Part shown: positions 33,594 to 42,428 of the stretch, in pieces
Layout: each line of letters opens with the position of its first letter
How positions within the stretch are numbered: the first letter of the stretch is position 1
Assembly: GCF_020181595.1 (NCBI RefSeq)
Contig: NZ_CP084028.1
Coordinates: 1,191,893 to 1,255,892 of the forward strand
Direction: 5' to 3'
Origin: [Mycobacterium] vasticus
GTDB taxonomy: Bacteria; Actinomycetota; Actinomycetes; Mycobacteriales; Mycobacteriaceae
Length of the DNA: 64,000 nucleotides
Program-made: the position numbers and the translations under genes
The notes under the pieces: model-generated
What the model saw: the letters and a program-made list of their open reading frames with translations, nothing else
Told to the model about the DNA's origin: nothing
Databases searched by the model: none

Positions 33594-34571
33594 ATGGTCG
33601 ACACGGCAGTGGAGTCCGAAGTTCTCGCCGATGCGGTGCGACTGGCTTGCCGGGCCCCGTCGTTGCATAACAGCCAACCCTGGCGATGGGTGGCCGAGCA
33701 CGGGCGGCTCGACCTGTTTTTGGATTCGACCCGAGAGGTCCATGGGGACCGATCGGCGCGTGAGGCGTTGATCAGCTGTGGCGCGGTGCTCGACCACCTG
33801 CGGGTGGCGATGGCCGCGGCCGGCTGGACCGCCGAGATCGAGCGGTTCCCCGACGCGCAGCGCCCAGAGCACTTGGCCGCGATCGGCTTCACCGCCGCCG
33901 GCCGAGTCTCCGACGCACAGCGGTACAGCGCGAGCGCGATCCTGATGCGACGTACCGATCGCCTACCGTTCATGGCGCCGAGCTATTGGGAACGGTTCGA
34001 GGTGCTGCTGCGTAGCAGCGTCAACGAACCGGTGCGGCTGTCCGTGGTCGACGACGAGCTGCGGCCCGCGCTTGCGGAGGCTTCGCAGCTGTCCGAGGCG
34101 CTGCGCCTGTACGACTCGGCGTATCACGCCGAACTGAACTGGTGGACCGCACCTTTCGACGTCGCCGACGGCATTCCCGAGAGTGCGCTGGTCTCGGCGG
34201 CGGAGAGCGACCGCGTCGACGTGGGGCGGACGTTCCCGGTCACCCATAACCGCGAGCGGCGCGTCGAGGTCGGCGACGACCACTCGAAGATCGTGCTGCT
34301 GTCCACCGCCTCCGATGATCGCAGCGATGCGCTGGCCTGCGGCGAGGCACTGTCGACGGTTCTGCTCGAATGCACGATGGTGGGTTTGGCGACCTGCCCG
34401 GTGACGCACCTGACGGAGGTTCCGGCGGGCCGGGCGTTGCTCGCCGGCCTGGTGGGCCGCGATGACCTGCCGCAGATACTGATTCGAGTCGGTGGCACGC
34501 CCGCGCTGGAGCACATGCCGGAGCCGACGCCGCGGCGCCCGCTTGCCGATGTCTTGGATCTGAAGGGCTGA
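33594..34571 (+). CDS. Acg-type nitroreductase-like protein (Rv3131/Rv2032 family)
   Basis: A 325-aa protein of the actinobacterial Acg family, a tandem nitroreductase fold in one chain. The N-terminal ACRAPSLHNSQPWRWV is the flavin-site signature of the first half. The second half has VGRTFPVTHNRERRVEVGDDHSKIVLLST and CTMVGLATCPVTHLTE. Most Acg proteins lack ordinary nitroreductase activity and are induced under hypoxia and nitric oxide by DosR. The ATG at 33594 has a GGAGG ribosome site eight bases ahead; the ORF extends further upstream but would cover the DosR-like box. A further role is not readable. Confidence 0.85.
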   Translation: MVDTAVESEVLADAVRLACRAPSLHNSQPWRWVAEHGRLDLFLDSTREVHGDRSAREALISCGAVLDHLRVAMAAAGWTAEIERFPDAQRPEHLAAIGFTAAGRVSDAQRYSASAILMRRTDRLPFMAPSYWERFEVLLRSSVNEPVRLSVVDDELRPALAEASQLSEALRLYDSAYHAELNWWTAPFDVADGIPESALVSAAESDRVDVGRTFPVTHNRERRVEVGDDHSKIVLLSTASDDRSDALACGEALSTVLLECTMVGLATCPVTHLTEVPAGRALLAGLVGRDDLPQILIRVGGTPALEHMPEPTPRRPLADVLDLKG

Positions 34572-34718
34572 CCGGCAAGACAAATAGGGCAGGCCCGGTC
34601 AGACTTGGCGAGGCGTCTTACGCATCCTGCGCGACTGGCTTTCACTCGCGGGGCCAGCTCTTCGGTACGGCCATAACCGGGCCTGCTTCGCGGTCGAATC
34701 TACGCCGGTGACCACTGG

Positions 34719-36596
34719 TCAGCAATGGTTGATTTCGCCGGCCATCTCCCAATACGCGCCGCGCCGGGCCACCAGTTCGGCGTGCGTGCCCTGCTCGACG
34801 ATCCGGCCCCCCTGCATCACCACGATCAGGTCCGCGTCGCGGATCGTTGAGAGTCGGTGCGCGATGATGAAACTGGTCCGCCCCCTGCGCAATTCCTGCA
34901 TGGCACGCTGGATCAGCAGTTCGGTGCGGGTGTCCACCGAGCTGGTCGCCTCATCCAGGATGAGCAGTTGCGGGCGGGCCAGAAAAGCCCGGGCGATGGT
35001 GATCAGCTGCTTCTCCCCGGCGCTGATGCCCGCCCCGTCATCGCTGAGCCGGGTGGCATAACCCTTGGGCAGGGCGCGCACGAACGCATCGACATGCGCG
35101 GCGCGGGCCGCGGCAAGCACCTCGTCCTCGTCGGCGTCGGGCCGCCCGTAGCCGATGTTCTCCAGAATCGTCCCGGTGAACAGCCAGGTGTCCTGCAACA
35201 CCATGCCGGTCGAGGACCGCAGCGCGGAGCGATCCAGTGTGGTGATGTCGACGCCGTCGACCAGGATCTGCCCGCCGTCGACGTCGTAGAACCGCATCAG
35301 CAGGTTGACCAGGGTGGTTTTGCCCGCCCCGGTCGGCCCGACGATCGCCACCGTGCTGCCCGGCTCCACCACCAGCGACAGCTCGGAGATCACCGGAACG
35401 CCCGGGCGGTAACCGAAGCTGACGCCACGGAACTCCACCCGCCCACGGAAATCGTTGAGCGCCAACGACGACGACGACGGCTCCTCCGCCTCATCGAGGA
35501 ACTCGAACACCCGCTCAGCGCTGGCCGCCCCGGACTGCAGCATGTTGTACATCGAGGCGAGATTCCCCAGCGGCTGGTTGAACTGGCGAACATAGGCGAT
35601 GAAAGCCTGAACGCTGCCCAAGGTGATCTGCCCGGTGGCCACCTGCAGTCCGCCGACCACCGCCACCGCCACGTAGCCCAGGTTGGCGATCAGACCCGTC
35701 GCCGGTGACACCAGACCGGAGAGGAACTGGGCTCCGAATCCGGCCCGGTACATGGCGTCGTTGCAGTCGTCGAAGCGCTGCTGCGCCCAATCCCGATGCC
35801 CGAACGTGCGTACCAGTGTGACGCCGCTGTAGGTCTCTTCGACGTGGGCATTCAGCCGCCCGGTCGCGGCCCACTGCGCGGCGAACAACCGCTGCGAGCG
35901 CCGGGTGATCGCCCGTACCGCCAGCAGCGACGCCGGCACGCCCAGCAGGGTGATCACCGCCAGGACAGGGGAGATGGACAGCATCATCGCCAGCACCACC
36001 AGCACGGTCATCACCGAGCTGAACAGCTGACTGACCGTCATCGACACCGACGTCGCGGTGTTATCGACGTCGTTGGTGACGCGGCTGAGCAACTCGCCAC
36101 GACGGGAATTGTCGAAGTAGCGCAGCGGAAGCCGATGAATCTTGTCCTCGACGTCGCGGCGCAGCGCCAGCATGGTGCGCTGCAGGATCACGTTCAGCAA
36201 CCGGGCCTGCGTCCAGACCATCAGCGCGGCAACCAGATACAGGACTATCGCCACCAGCAGGGTGCGCGCCACCGCGCCGAAGTCCACTCCGACGCCAGGC
36301 ACCACATCCATCCCGGACAGCATGTCGGCGTAGGTGCCCCGACCAGCGGCGCGTGCGGCCTCAACCGCCTGCTGCTTGGTCATGCCCGAAGGCAGGCCGC
36401 GGCCGATCACGCCGTTGAAGATCAGGTCGGTGGCGTGGCCGAGGATGCGCGGCCCCGCAACCCCGATCCCGATGCCGCACAGCGACAGACCGACCACCCC
36501 GGTCACCAGCCACCGTGAAGGGCGCAGGCGACGCGCCAGACGCACAGCGGTCGTCGAGAAGTCAGCGGCGCGGGCCCCAGGATCCGGCGTGCTCAT
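34719..36596 (-). CDS. ABC exporter half-transporter, membrane-ATPase fusion (Rv1272c-like)
   Basis: A 625-aa half-transporter. Six membrane segments lie in about residues 30-330, then an ATPase domain with Walker [11 protein letters not shown], a signature region [17 protein letters not shown] (SAGEK instead of the usual LSGGQ) and Walker [17 protein letters not shown]. The H-loop is IAHRLST. The degenerate signature suggests it works as one half of a heterodimer with the upstream gene. The ATG at 36596 overlaps the upstream stop (ATGA). The M. tuberculosis pair has been linked to lipid or fatty-acid handling, but the substrate here is unknown. The N-terminal loop between the first two segments is long (residues 60-115). 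Confidence 0.88.
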   Translation of the reverse strand: MSTPDPGARAADFSTTAVRLARRLRPSRWLVTGVVGLSLCGIGIGVAGPRILGHATDLIFNGVIGRGLPSGMTKQQAVEAARAAGRGTYADMLSGMDVVPGVGVDFGAVARTLLVAIVLYLVAALMVWTQARLLNVILQRTMLALRRDVEDKIHRLPLRYFDNSRRGELLSRVTNDVDNTATSVSMTVSQLFSSVMTVLVVLAMMLSISPVLAVITLLGVPASLLAVRAITRRSQRLFAAQWAATGRLNAHVEETYSGVTLVRTFGHRDWAQQRFDDCNDAMYRAGFGAQFLSGLVSPATGLIANLGYVAVAVVGGLQVATGQITLGSVQAFIAYVRQFNQPLGNLASMYNMLQSGAASAERVFEFLDEAEEPSSSSLALNDFRGRVEFRGVSFGYRPGVPVISELSLVVEPGSTVAIVGPTGAGKTTLVNLLMRFYDVDGGQILVDGVDITTLDRSALRSSTGMVLQDTWLFTGTILENIGYGRPDADEDEVLAAARAAHVDAFVRALPKGYATRLSDDGAGISAGEKQLITIARAFLARPQLLILDEATSSVDTRTELLIQRAMQELRRGRTSFIIAHRLSTIRDADLIVVMQGGRIVEQGTHAELVARRGAYWEMAGEINHC

Positions 36597-38326
36597 AATC
36601 CCGCCACCATCTGGGATTCGGCGAACTCCGCATAGGTGGGGCACCCGGCCAGCAGCTCCTGGTGCGTCCCCGCCCCGACCACCCGCCCGTCGTCGACGAC
36701 GATCACCTGGTCGGCCTCAACGACTGTGGAGATCCGTTGCGCCACAATGATCACCGTCGCCTCCGAAGCGACCTCGCGCAGGCCCGCACGGACTCGGGCG
36801 TCGGTCAGGGTGTCCAGCGCCGAGAACGCGTCGTCGAACAGATAGATCGAGGGTCGGCGGATCACCGCGCGGGCGATCGCCAGGCGTTGCCGCTGCCCGC
36901 CGGACAGATTGATCCCGCCCTGGGCCACCGGCATCGCCAGCCCGTCGGGGTGCGACGACACGAAATCGGCGGCGGCCACCCGCAAGGCGTCCCACATCTG
37001 CGCGTCGCTGACAGCAGCATCCGCCGCCAAGCCGTAGCGCAGGTTGTCGGCGACGGTGCCGGAGAACAGATAGCCGCGCTGGGGAACCAATCCGATGCCC
37101 GACCAGAGTTCCTCGGGGTCGCGTTCGCGCACGTCGACGCCGTCGATCAGCACCGCCCCGGAGGTCACGTCACGCAGCCGGGCGATCAGCGACACCAGCG
37201 TGGACTTCCCCGAGCCGGTGGAGCCGACGATCGCCACCGTGCTGCCGGGCACAGCGGACAGGGAGACGTCGTGCAGCACCGCCCGGTCGGCGCCGGGGTA
37301 GCGGAAGCCGACCCCGGCCAGCCGGATCGAGCCCGTGACAGCGGCCGGCAAAACCGGATGAACGGGCGCACCGATGCTCGGTTCGGTGGCCAGCACCTCG
37401 CTGATCCGCTCGGCGCACACCGAGGCACGGGGAAGTACCGCCAGGATCATGGTGGCCATCAGCACGGCCATCAGGATCTGCATGAAGTAGGACAGGAACG
37501 CGATCAGTGAGCCGACCTGCATCTGGCCGGCGTCGATGCGCAGCCCGCCGAACCAGATCAGCGCGACGCTGGAGGCGTTGATGGTCAAGGTGGTGGCCGG
37601 CAGCATCAGCGCCTGCAGATTGCCGACCGACAGCGAGGTGTCCGACAAGGCGTGGTTGGCGCGGGCGAACCGGTCGCGTTCGTAGGGTTCGCGGGCGAAC
37701 GCGCGGATCACTCGAATCCCGGTGAGCTGGTCGCGCAGCACCCGGTTGATGTTGTCGATCAGCATCTGCAGGCGGCGGAACTTCGGCAGCATCCGCGCTA
37801 CGATCGCGTAGTTGGCCAGCGCCAGCACCGGCACGCTGACCGCCAGCAGCCAGGACAACCCGGCGTCCTGGTGCACCGCCATCAGCACTCCGCCGATGCT
37901 CATGATCGGCGCGGCCACCAGCACCGTGGTGCCCAGCTGCGTCACCAGCTGGATCTGGCGGACGTCGTTGGTGGTGCGGGTCAGCAGGGTGGCTGTGCCG
38001 AACCGGGCGGTCTCGCGCTCGGAGAACCCGATCACGGTGGTGAACACCGCGCGGCGCAGATCGCGGCTCAGTCCGGCCCCGGTGCGGGCGCTGAAGTAGA
38101 CGGCGGCGACGGCGCACAGCACCTGCGCGGCGCTGACGGCCAGCATGACCAGGCCCAGCCGGACGATGAGGGCTGTGTCGCCCCGGATGACGCCGTCGTC
38201 GATGATCGTGGCGTTGACGGTGGGCAGGTACAGCGACGCGCCCGTGCTGATCAGCTGCAACGCCATCACCGCCGCGATAGCCCCGCGGTAGGGCCCGATG
38301 TAGCAGCGCAGCAGCGCCAGAAGCAT
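36593..38326 (-). CDS. ABC exporter half-transporter, membrane-ATPase fusion (Rv1273c-like)
   Basis: A 577-aa partner of the gene downstream. Six membrane segments start at [20 protein letters not shown]. The ATPase domain has Walker [11 protein letters not shown], a canonical signature [15 protein letters not shown] and the Walker B region [16 protein letters not shown]. Here the residue after the Walker B aspartate is Asp (FDDA) where exporters usually have the catalytic Glu, so this subunit may hydrolyse ATP poorly. The partner has the Glu but a degenerate signature, as in asymmetric heterodimeric exporters. The ATG at 38326 fits the first helix. Divergent from lprB. Confidence 0.88.
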   Translation of the reverse strand: MLLALLRCYIGPYRGAIAAVMALQLISTGASLYLPTVNATIIDDGVIRGDTALIVRLGLVMLAVSAAQVLCAVAAVYFSARTGAGLSRDLRRAVFTTVIGFSERETARFGTATLLTRTTNDVRQIQLVTQLGTTVLVAAPIMSIGGVLMAVHQDAGLSWLLAVSVPVLALANYAIVARMLPKFRRLQMLIDNINRVLRDQLTGIRVIRAFAREPYERDRFARANHALSDTSLSVGNLQALMLPATTLTINASSVALIWFGGLRIDAGQMQVGSLIAFLSYFMQILMAVLMATMILAVLPRASVCAERISEVLATEPSIGAPVHPVLPAAVTGSIRLAGVGFRYPGADRAVLHDVSLSAVPGSTVAIVGSTGSGKSTLVSLIARLRDVTSGAVLIDGVDVRERDPEELWSGIGLVPQRGYLFSGTVADNLRYGLAADAAVSDAQMWDALRVAAADFVSSHPDGLAMPVAQGGINLSGGQRQRLAIARAVIRRPSIYLFDDAFSALDTLTDARVRAGLREVASEATVIIVAQRISTVVEADQVIVVDDGRVVGAGTHQELLAGCPTYAEFAESQMVAGL

Positions 38327-38424
38327 GGGGTTACTGTCGCACACCAGTGCGGGCCGGGGACGACAGCCGCGACACAAACCGACTGGTCACCCCGTGTGTC
38401 GTGGTTGTCGGGGTGCGGTGCCGC

Positions 38425-38430
38425 TACAGT
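38425..38430 (+). promoter_or_regulatory. -10 element for a leaderless lprB transcript
   Basis: TACAGT (TANNNT) ends seven bases before the GTG at 38438. This decides the start of lprB, since no Shine-Dalgarno is present and another GTG lies two bases upstream in a different frame. Confidence 0.5.
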
Positions 38431-38437
38431 GCATCGT

Positions 38438-38983
38438 GTGCGGCTCACATTGACGGTTCCGGCCCTGCTGGCCGCTGCCCTGGTTCTCGGCGGTTGCTCC
38501 GACTCCGGCTCGTCGACCGAAGCCCAGTCCGGCGAGTCGCCGACATCGAAGACGGAGACCGGCAGTCACGGACCGTCGTTCCCGCAGTGCGGCGGTATCA
38601 GCGACGAGACCATCGCGGACCTGACCAAGGTCGCGGGGGTGGTCGGCACTGCGCAGAACTCGGTGGGCTGCCAGTGGCTGCTGCGCGGCGGGATCATGGG
38701 CCCGCACTTCTCCTTCTCCTGGTATCGCGGCAGCCCCATCGGGCGTGAGCGCAAGACCGAGGAGGTGTCGCGCACCTCGGTGGAGGACATCAACATCGAC
38801 GGCCACAGCGGGTTCATCGCGGTGGGCACCGCCCCGACGATGGGCGACAACCTCTGTGAGATCGGCATCCAGTTCCAGGACGACTTCATCGAGTGGTCGG
38901 TGAGTTTCGCCCAGAAGCCCTTCCCTGATCCCTGCGACGTCGCCAAAGAGCTGACGCGCCAGTCGATTGCGAACGCGAAATGA
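38438..38983 (+). CDS. lprB: LprB lipoprotein
   Basis: A 181-aa secreted lipoprotein of the DUF3558 family. The signal segment LTVPALLAAALVLGGC ends in lipobox LGGC with the cysteine at about residue 20, followed by a Ser/Thr-rich linker. The domain starts at GPSFPQCGGISDETIADLTK and includes GPHFSFSWYRGSPIGRERKTEE and SVEDINIDGHSGFIAVG, nearly identical to M. tuberculosis LprB from memory. Cys pairs (QCGG, GCQW, LCEIG, DPCDV) probably form disulfides. Function is unknown. The stop overlaps the start of lprC, so the two lipoproteins are made together. Confidence 0.92.
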   Translation: MRLTLTVPALLAAALVLGGCSDSGSSTEAQSGESPTSKTETGSHGPSFPQCGGISDETIADLTKVAGVVGTAQNSVGCQWLLRGGIMGPHFSFSWYRGSPIGRERKTEEVSRTSVEDINIDGHSGFIAVGTAPTMGDNLCEIGIQFQDDFIEWSVSFAQKPFPDPCDVAKELTRQSIANAK

Positions 38984-39522
38984 GCCGACGGATTCTGGCT
39001 GGGTTGGCCGCACTGGCCGTGTTGATCGCGCCGACGGGCTGCTCCCGTGAGGTCGGCGGCACCGCGGTCAAGGCGGGCTCCGGGGACACCAAGCGCAACA
39101 ACAACTCCGAGCGGCAGTACCCGAACCTGCTCAAGGAGTGCGAGGTGCTGACCACCGACATCCTGGCTAAGACCGTCGGCGCGGACCCGCTGGACATTCA
39201 GAGCACCTTCGTCGGGGCGATCTGCCGTTGGCAGGCGGCCAACCCGGCCGGGTTGATCGACATCACCCGGTTCTGGTTCGAGCAGGGCAGCCTGGACAAC
39301 GAGCGCAAGGTCGCCGAGTTCCTGAAGTACCAGATCGAGACGAAATCCATTGTGGGCGTGCCGTCTATCGTGATGCGGCCGGCCGACCCGAACGGTTCGT
39401 GTGGGGTGGCCAGTGACGCCGCGGGCGTGGTGGGCTGGTGGGTCAATCCGCAGGCGCCCGGGATCGACGCGTGCGAGCAGGCGAACAAGCTGATGGAGCT
39501 GACGCTCGCGACCAACTCGTAG
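38980..39522 (+). CDS. lprC: LprC lipoprotein
   Basis: A 180-aa lipoprotein, paralogous in fold (DUF3558) to LprB. Signal ILAGLAALAVLIAPTGC with lipobox PTGC at residue 21. The conserved body includes LLKECEVLTTDILAKTVGAD, GAICRWQAANPAGLIDITRFW and WWVNPQAPGIDACEQANKLM. Length equals M. tuberculosis LprC (Rv1275). Overlaps lprB by ATGA. The 3' part (from 39403) has an imperfect copy downstream of the RES toxin gene (from 41224), a sign of local duplication during insertion of the toxin-antitoxin cassette. In M. tuberculosis the next gene is sixA; here about 13.7 kb of accessory DNA intervenes. Confidence 0.92.
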   Translation: MSRRILAGLAALAVLIAPTGCSREVGGTAVKAGSGDTKRNNNSERQYPNLLKECEVLTTDILAKTVGADPLDIQSTFVGAICRWQAANPAGLIDITRFWFEQGSLDNERKVAEFLKYQIETKSIVGVPSIVMRPADPNGSCGVASDAAGVVGWWVNPQAPGIDACEQANKLMELTLATNS

Positions 39523-39596
39523 GGCGAGGCACGTCGTACTCGGCCGAAGAGCGCTGTGAGTTGCCGAACGCTATTCGCGTCAGCCCATGCCGACAC
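39403..39596 (+). repeat. Left copy of an imperfect duplication flanking the RES-Xre cassette
   Basis: Four blocks in the same order recur at 41224-41507: GGGGTGGCCAGTGACGCCGC plus seven bases (39403-39429, one mismatch), CGAGGCACGTCGTACTCG (39525-39542, similar), TTGCCGAACG (39561-39570) and CAGCCCATGCCGACAC (39581-39596, identical). The first block is inside lprC. The rest of 39523-39955 is non-coding and AT-rich towards its right end. Confidence 0.7.
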
Positions 39597-39902
39597 AATG
39601 GCATCGTGAGTCGCAGTGGCACCTGGGCTGGTGGCATGGGGCCTGTTCGAATTGGATGGCGCCGGCGATAGCGGCCCTGGTTCTGGGCTACCTCCAGCAG
39701 TCCCGCGGGCTGCGTCTGTGTGCTGTGCGTTGTGGGCCTCGCCGGAGAGATGATTGACCGGCTGGGCAGCTCGGGGCACGCAGTCACCGAGGATGGATTC
39801 TGACCTGCTGGTTTGCTTGGTGAAGTGGAGCGAAGTGAAAATTTCCAGAAAAGATGAGTATATTTAGTGATCATTCGCGGGATTATTTCGGAGATTATTT
39901 TT

Positions 39903-39922
39903 GTGTACTTCCCGTGTACCGT
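39903..39922 (+). promoter_or_regulatory. Promoter/operator of the Xre-RES operon with GTGTAC repeats
   Basis: GTGTAC occurs at 39903-39908 and again at 39914-39919, one helical turn apart. TACCGT (39917-39922) is a good -10, overlapping the second copy. A third GTGTAC lies at 40388-40393 just ahead of the toxin gene. Positions fit autorepression by the Xre-type antitoxin. Confidence 0.45.
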
Positions 39923-39955
39923 GAGTAGAGTTGTTGAAGAGCGGAGGTGATCCCA

Positions 39956-40345
39956 ATGTCTGACCTCTTGGTCAAGGCTGCCGACGACACTGCGCGGATG
40001 GACACCCACGAGGTCGCCGCTTATCTCCTGGCGCGGCTCGGACCGACGTTGACCGCCTATATTGCCGCATCAAAGAGTCGTGCGATGCCGGCTCGCTGGG
40101 CAGCACCTCCAGGGGACCGCGCACATGCTGAACCCTCGGATGAGAAGGCGCGGCGCCTCAAGGCTGCGCACGCGGTGTTCCGGTCGATCGAGGACGCCGA
40201 GAATGATCAGGTCGCCCGGAGTTGGCTGATCTCGGCGAATCCTCGGCTCGACGGTGTCACTCCCGCGGCACTTGTGCGTGAGGATGAGTTTTCGGCCGTC
40301 TATCGCGCGGCTGACGCGTTCATAACCGACACCTACTTCTCCTGA
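39956..40345 (+). CDS. Xre/MbcA/ParS-type antitoxin (DUF2384 toxin-binding domain)
   Basis: A 129-aa antitoxin. The N-terminal helical part (MSDLLVKAADDTARMDTHEV, YLLARLGPTLTAYIAASKS) would bind DNA. The C-terminal half fits the MbcA/ParS/Xre antitoxin domain that blocks RES toxins: SWLISANPRLDGVTPAAL and DEFSAVYRAADAFI. The ATG at 39956 is fixed by an excellent ribosome site GGAGGTGA five bases upstream. It precedes the RES gene by 58 bases, the standard antitoxin-first order. Homologs (MbcA in M. tuberculosis) neutralise an NAD-degrading toxin. Functional assignment is by order and motif. Confidence 0.82.
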   Translation: MSDLLVKAADDTARMDTHEVAAYLLARLGPTLTAYIAASKSRAMPARWAAPPGDRAHAEPSDEKARRLKAAHAVFRSIEDAENDQVARSWLISANPRLDGVTPAALVREDEFSAVYRAADAFITDTYFS

Positions 40346-40368
40346 CGGCTCCTGTCGCGGGTCCTCCC

Positions 40369-40374
40369 TATACT
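40369..40374 (+). promoter_or_regulatory. Possible -10 for separate toxin transcription
   Basis: TATACT, one base from the -10 consensus, lies in the gap between antitoxin and toxin genes, 30 bases ahead of the toxin start. It may give extra transcription of the toxin; not certain. Confidence 0.35.
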
Positions 40375-40403
40375 CAGCCCGGTCGCTGTGTACAGGGAGG
40401 TAG

Positions 40404-41204
40404 GTGCGGGCTCCGTCTATGGATGCGGTTATCTGCGCGGCAACGGGTTTGGACGTGGTTGCCAGCTCTGGGCGGAGCATCTTTCGGGTGGCGAAGACTG
40501 CCTATGGCCCCGTCAATCCGCCACCCCGTGTTCCGGGTCTACACCCCGTGGAGAACTGGTCACGGTGGGACACGGCTGGACGGACTGTGTATGGATGCTC
40601 GACAGCGACCGGGGCTTTCGTCGAAGTTCTTGAGTACATCACGGCAGATCTGCCTGCGACGCCGCTGGACGAGCTGTTCGATGACGTTGGCCCTGAGGAT
40701 GCCGATACCTTCGCCGGCCAGATCGAGCGCGAGTTACCGGCGCACGGCGCGATGCTCTACCGTTCGATCTCGCAGGGCTGGCGGCAGGCGCGTTCCCTTT
40801 ACGAGCTGCGGTTGCCCGATAGCGGCTGGTTTGTCGACATCGCGGGAGCCAACTCGATATCGGTCGTGTCGGAGCAGCTGGGCCCAACCTTGTTGGCTCA
40901 CTGTGGGATCGAGCAACTCACGATCAGCGAACTGACCAGTTCATCGGTGGACATGAAACTGCTGACCACGGGCATCGCCACGTGGATTCGCGACTCGGTT
41001 CATCTGGATGGCGGTGAACGCCCGCATGGCGTGGTCTACCCGTCCAAGTGGGGAAACACCCTGGATAATTGGGCGATGTGGCTGCGGCGGAAGGACGATG
41101 GGACCGGTGAGGACCCGCTGAGGCAGGCGGAGGTCTCCGATATTGGCCGACACACGAAGCCGCTGGTCGACGCAGCGAAGCTGCGGCGCATGCGAATCTT
41201 TTAG
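40404..41204 (+). CDS. RES-domain toxin (NAD-degrading type, MbcT-like)
   Basis: A 266-aa protein with a RES-like fold. The N-terminal arginine lies in SIFRVAKTAYGP, the core motif is WSRWDTAGRTVYGCSTATGA followed by FVEVLEY (conserved Tyr and Glu), and a serine-rich segment TISELTSSSVD follows later. In MbcT and other RES toxins such residues bind NAD and catalyse its phosphorolysis or hydrolysis. It is longer than short RES domains (about 150-200 aa) because of an N-terminal lead and a C-terminal basic tail (AAKLRRMRIF). The GTG at 40404 follows GGGAGG closely (three bases); an ATG at 40419 is the alternative. The upstream gene is the likely antitoxin. Confidence 0.75.
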   Translation: MRAPSMDAVICAATGLDVVASSGRSIFRVAKTAYGPVNPPPRVPGLHPVENWSRWDTAGRTVYGCSTATGAFVEVLEYITADLPATPLDELFDDVGPEDADTFAGQIERELPAHGAMLYRSISQGWRQARSLYELRLPDSGWFVDIAGANSISVVSEQLGPTLLAHCGIEQLTISELTSSSVDMKLLTTGIATWIRDSVHLDGGERPHGVVYPSKWGNTLDNWAMWLRRKDDGTGEDPLRQAEVSDIGRHTKPLVDAAKLRRMRIF

Positions 41205-41223
41205 ACGGGGCTGCTCCACGCGC

Positions 41224-41507
41224 GGGGTGGCCAGTGACGCCGCCGGCGTGCGAAGGCACGTCGGACTCGCCCGCGAAGGTTTCCGTTTGAACCAGATGGT
41301 TCGAAGTGGAGGGTTTCTGTTGCGGGCCAGACCATCTCGCTGACCAGCGGAATCGTTCCCTACCGCAGGTTGCCGAACGGCACTCGCGCCACCGTGAATC
41401 GGCGGGAAATGCTGAGCAATGCGCGGTTTCAGCGGCGGGGCCACGGCAAGGTTCGCTAGCGTCGCGCGCCGTGGACCAGACACGCGACATTCAGCCCATG
41501 CCGACAC
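41224..41507 (+). repeat. Right copy of the imperfect duplication flanking the RES-Xre cassette
   Basis: Blocks matching 39403-39596 appear at 41224-41250, 41251-41279, 41370-41388 and 41492-41507. In this copy the lprC-tail block is joined directly to the second block, without the about 95 bases between them in lprC. The last block overlaps the start region of the first MarR gene, so the left copy may hold a broken MarR 5' end. Confidence 0.65.
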
Positions 41508-41959
41508 TTCCAGGGCTCGACAGCGTCGAGCAGCATTGCTGGCAGCAGTTTTTGGGCTGCTCGCTGAATCTGATGGCGGCGTTGAACGTGCACCTGAGGG
41601 GCAACCACAACCTCACGATTCGTGACGTGCTGTTGTTGAACCTGCTCAGCAGGCCGGACAGCCGGGGCCGTCGGATCCGGGTTCTGGCCGAGAGGCTGCG
41701 GGTGTCGCCGGCGATGATGTCGGCTCACATCCGCCGGATGGAGGCCCGGGGCCTGGTTTCGCGCACCCCGAATCGGGCCGACCCGCGGGGCTTTCTTCCC
41801 ACGATCACCGGTGAGGGGCACCTGCGCCTCTACGAGGTGTTGGAGACCTACGCGCAGGGCGTGCGGGCTCATTACCTCGACCAACTCGAGCCCGAGCAAA
41901 TGGTCAGCCTGGTCGACAGCTGCCGGCGGATCAACGATTCGCTGGCCGATCAAGGGTGA
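41471..41959 (+). CDS. MarR-family regulator 1 of the accessory block
   Basis: A 162-aa winged-helix MarR protein. The first helices are LDSVEQHCWQQFLGCSLNLM, the recognition helix region is LAERLRVSPAMMSAHIRRME and the wing NRADPRGFLPTITGEGH carries the DxR motif. The C-terminal dimer helix includes YLDQLEPEQMVSLVDSCRRI. The GTG at 41471 is preferred because TAGCGT (41457-41462) ends eight bases upstream, giving a leaderless transcript; an ATG at 41498 is possible. Paralogous to the gene at 42429. The ligand and targets are unknown, but adjacent genes for secreted PGRS-type proteins are candidates. Confidence 0.85.
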   Translation: MDQTRDIQPMPTLPGLDSVEQHCWQQFLGCSLNLMAALNVHLRGNHNLTIRDVLLLNLLSRPDSRGRRIRVLAERLRVSPAMMSAHIRRMEARGLVSRTPNRADPRGFLPTITGEGHLRLYEVLETYAQGVRAHYLDQLEPEQMVSLVDSCRRINDSLADQG

Positions 41960-42428
41960 TCGACACCGTTCGCGGGCTTGTCGGCAGGGGTGTCCAGGCT
42001 GCCGTACGGCGGTGGGGGAGGCCCGATTTGGGCTTGGTCGGTCTTTGCCGTGCAGGGTTTGCAAGGGGCCTGGGTTGCGCTGCAACATTTCATTAGTCCA
42101 TGTTGCGTTAGTAGGATATACAGCAAATTCTCAAATTGGGTCTTTCCCCGTCATGAACTGAGGTTTAGTCTGATTCGAACGAGATGTAGCTATTCACAAC
42201 GCGTACTGCAACACGTTGCAGAAACCTACCGACGAGTAGTTTTCACCTTGAAGTAGATAGTTCAATTCGGCTGTTTTCTGGCCGGGATCGAAGTGCCGTA
42301 TGACCAGCGTGTTATCGCCGACGAAACGTAGCCGACCATCGTTGTGGGCCGACGAATCCGTGGTGACCCCGGAGTTTGCCGAAGTTTCTTCGCCGATCCG
42401 GCGATGTCGTTGGATACCGTCCCCCGCC
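41960..42428 (+). promoter_or_regulatory. Gene-free, AT-rich regulatory stretch between two MarR genes
   Basis: No credible gene. It holds the inverted repeat CTGCAA-CACG-TTGCAG (42206-42221), a copy of the motif TTTCACCTTGAAG (42241-42253) and TTGAA/TTCAA half-sites behind it (TTGAAGTAGATAGTTCAA, 42249-42266). The -10 TACCGT (42415-42420) lies eight bases before the GTG of the second MarR gene. The low GC of 42090-42270 contrasts with the coding regions. Confidence 0.5.

Noticed and set aside
34572..34718. Possible small gene or RNA between the Acg-type nitroreductase and the ABC exporter
   Set aside because: No start with ribosome site and no convincing fold; treated as an ordinary convergent gap.
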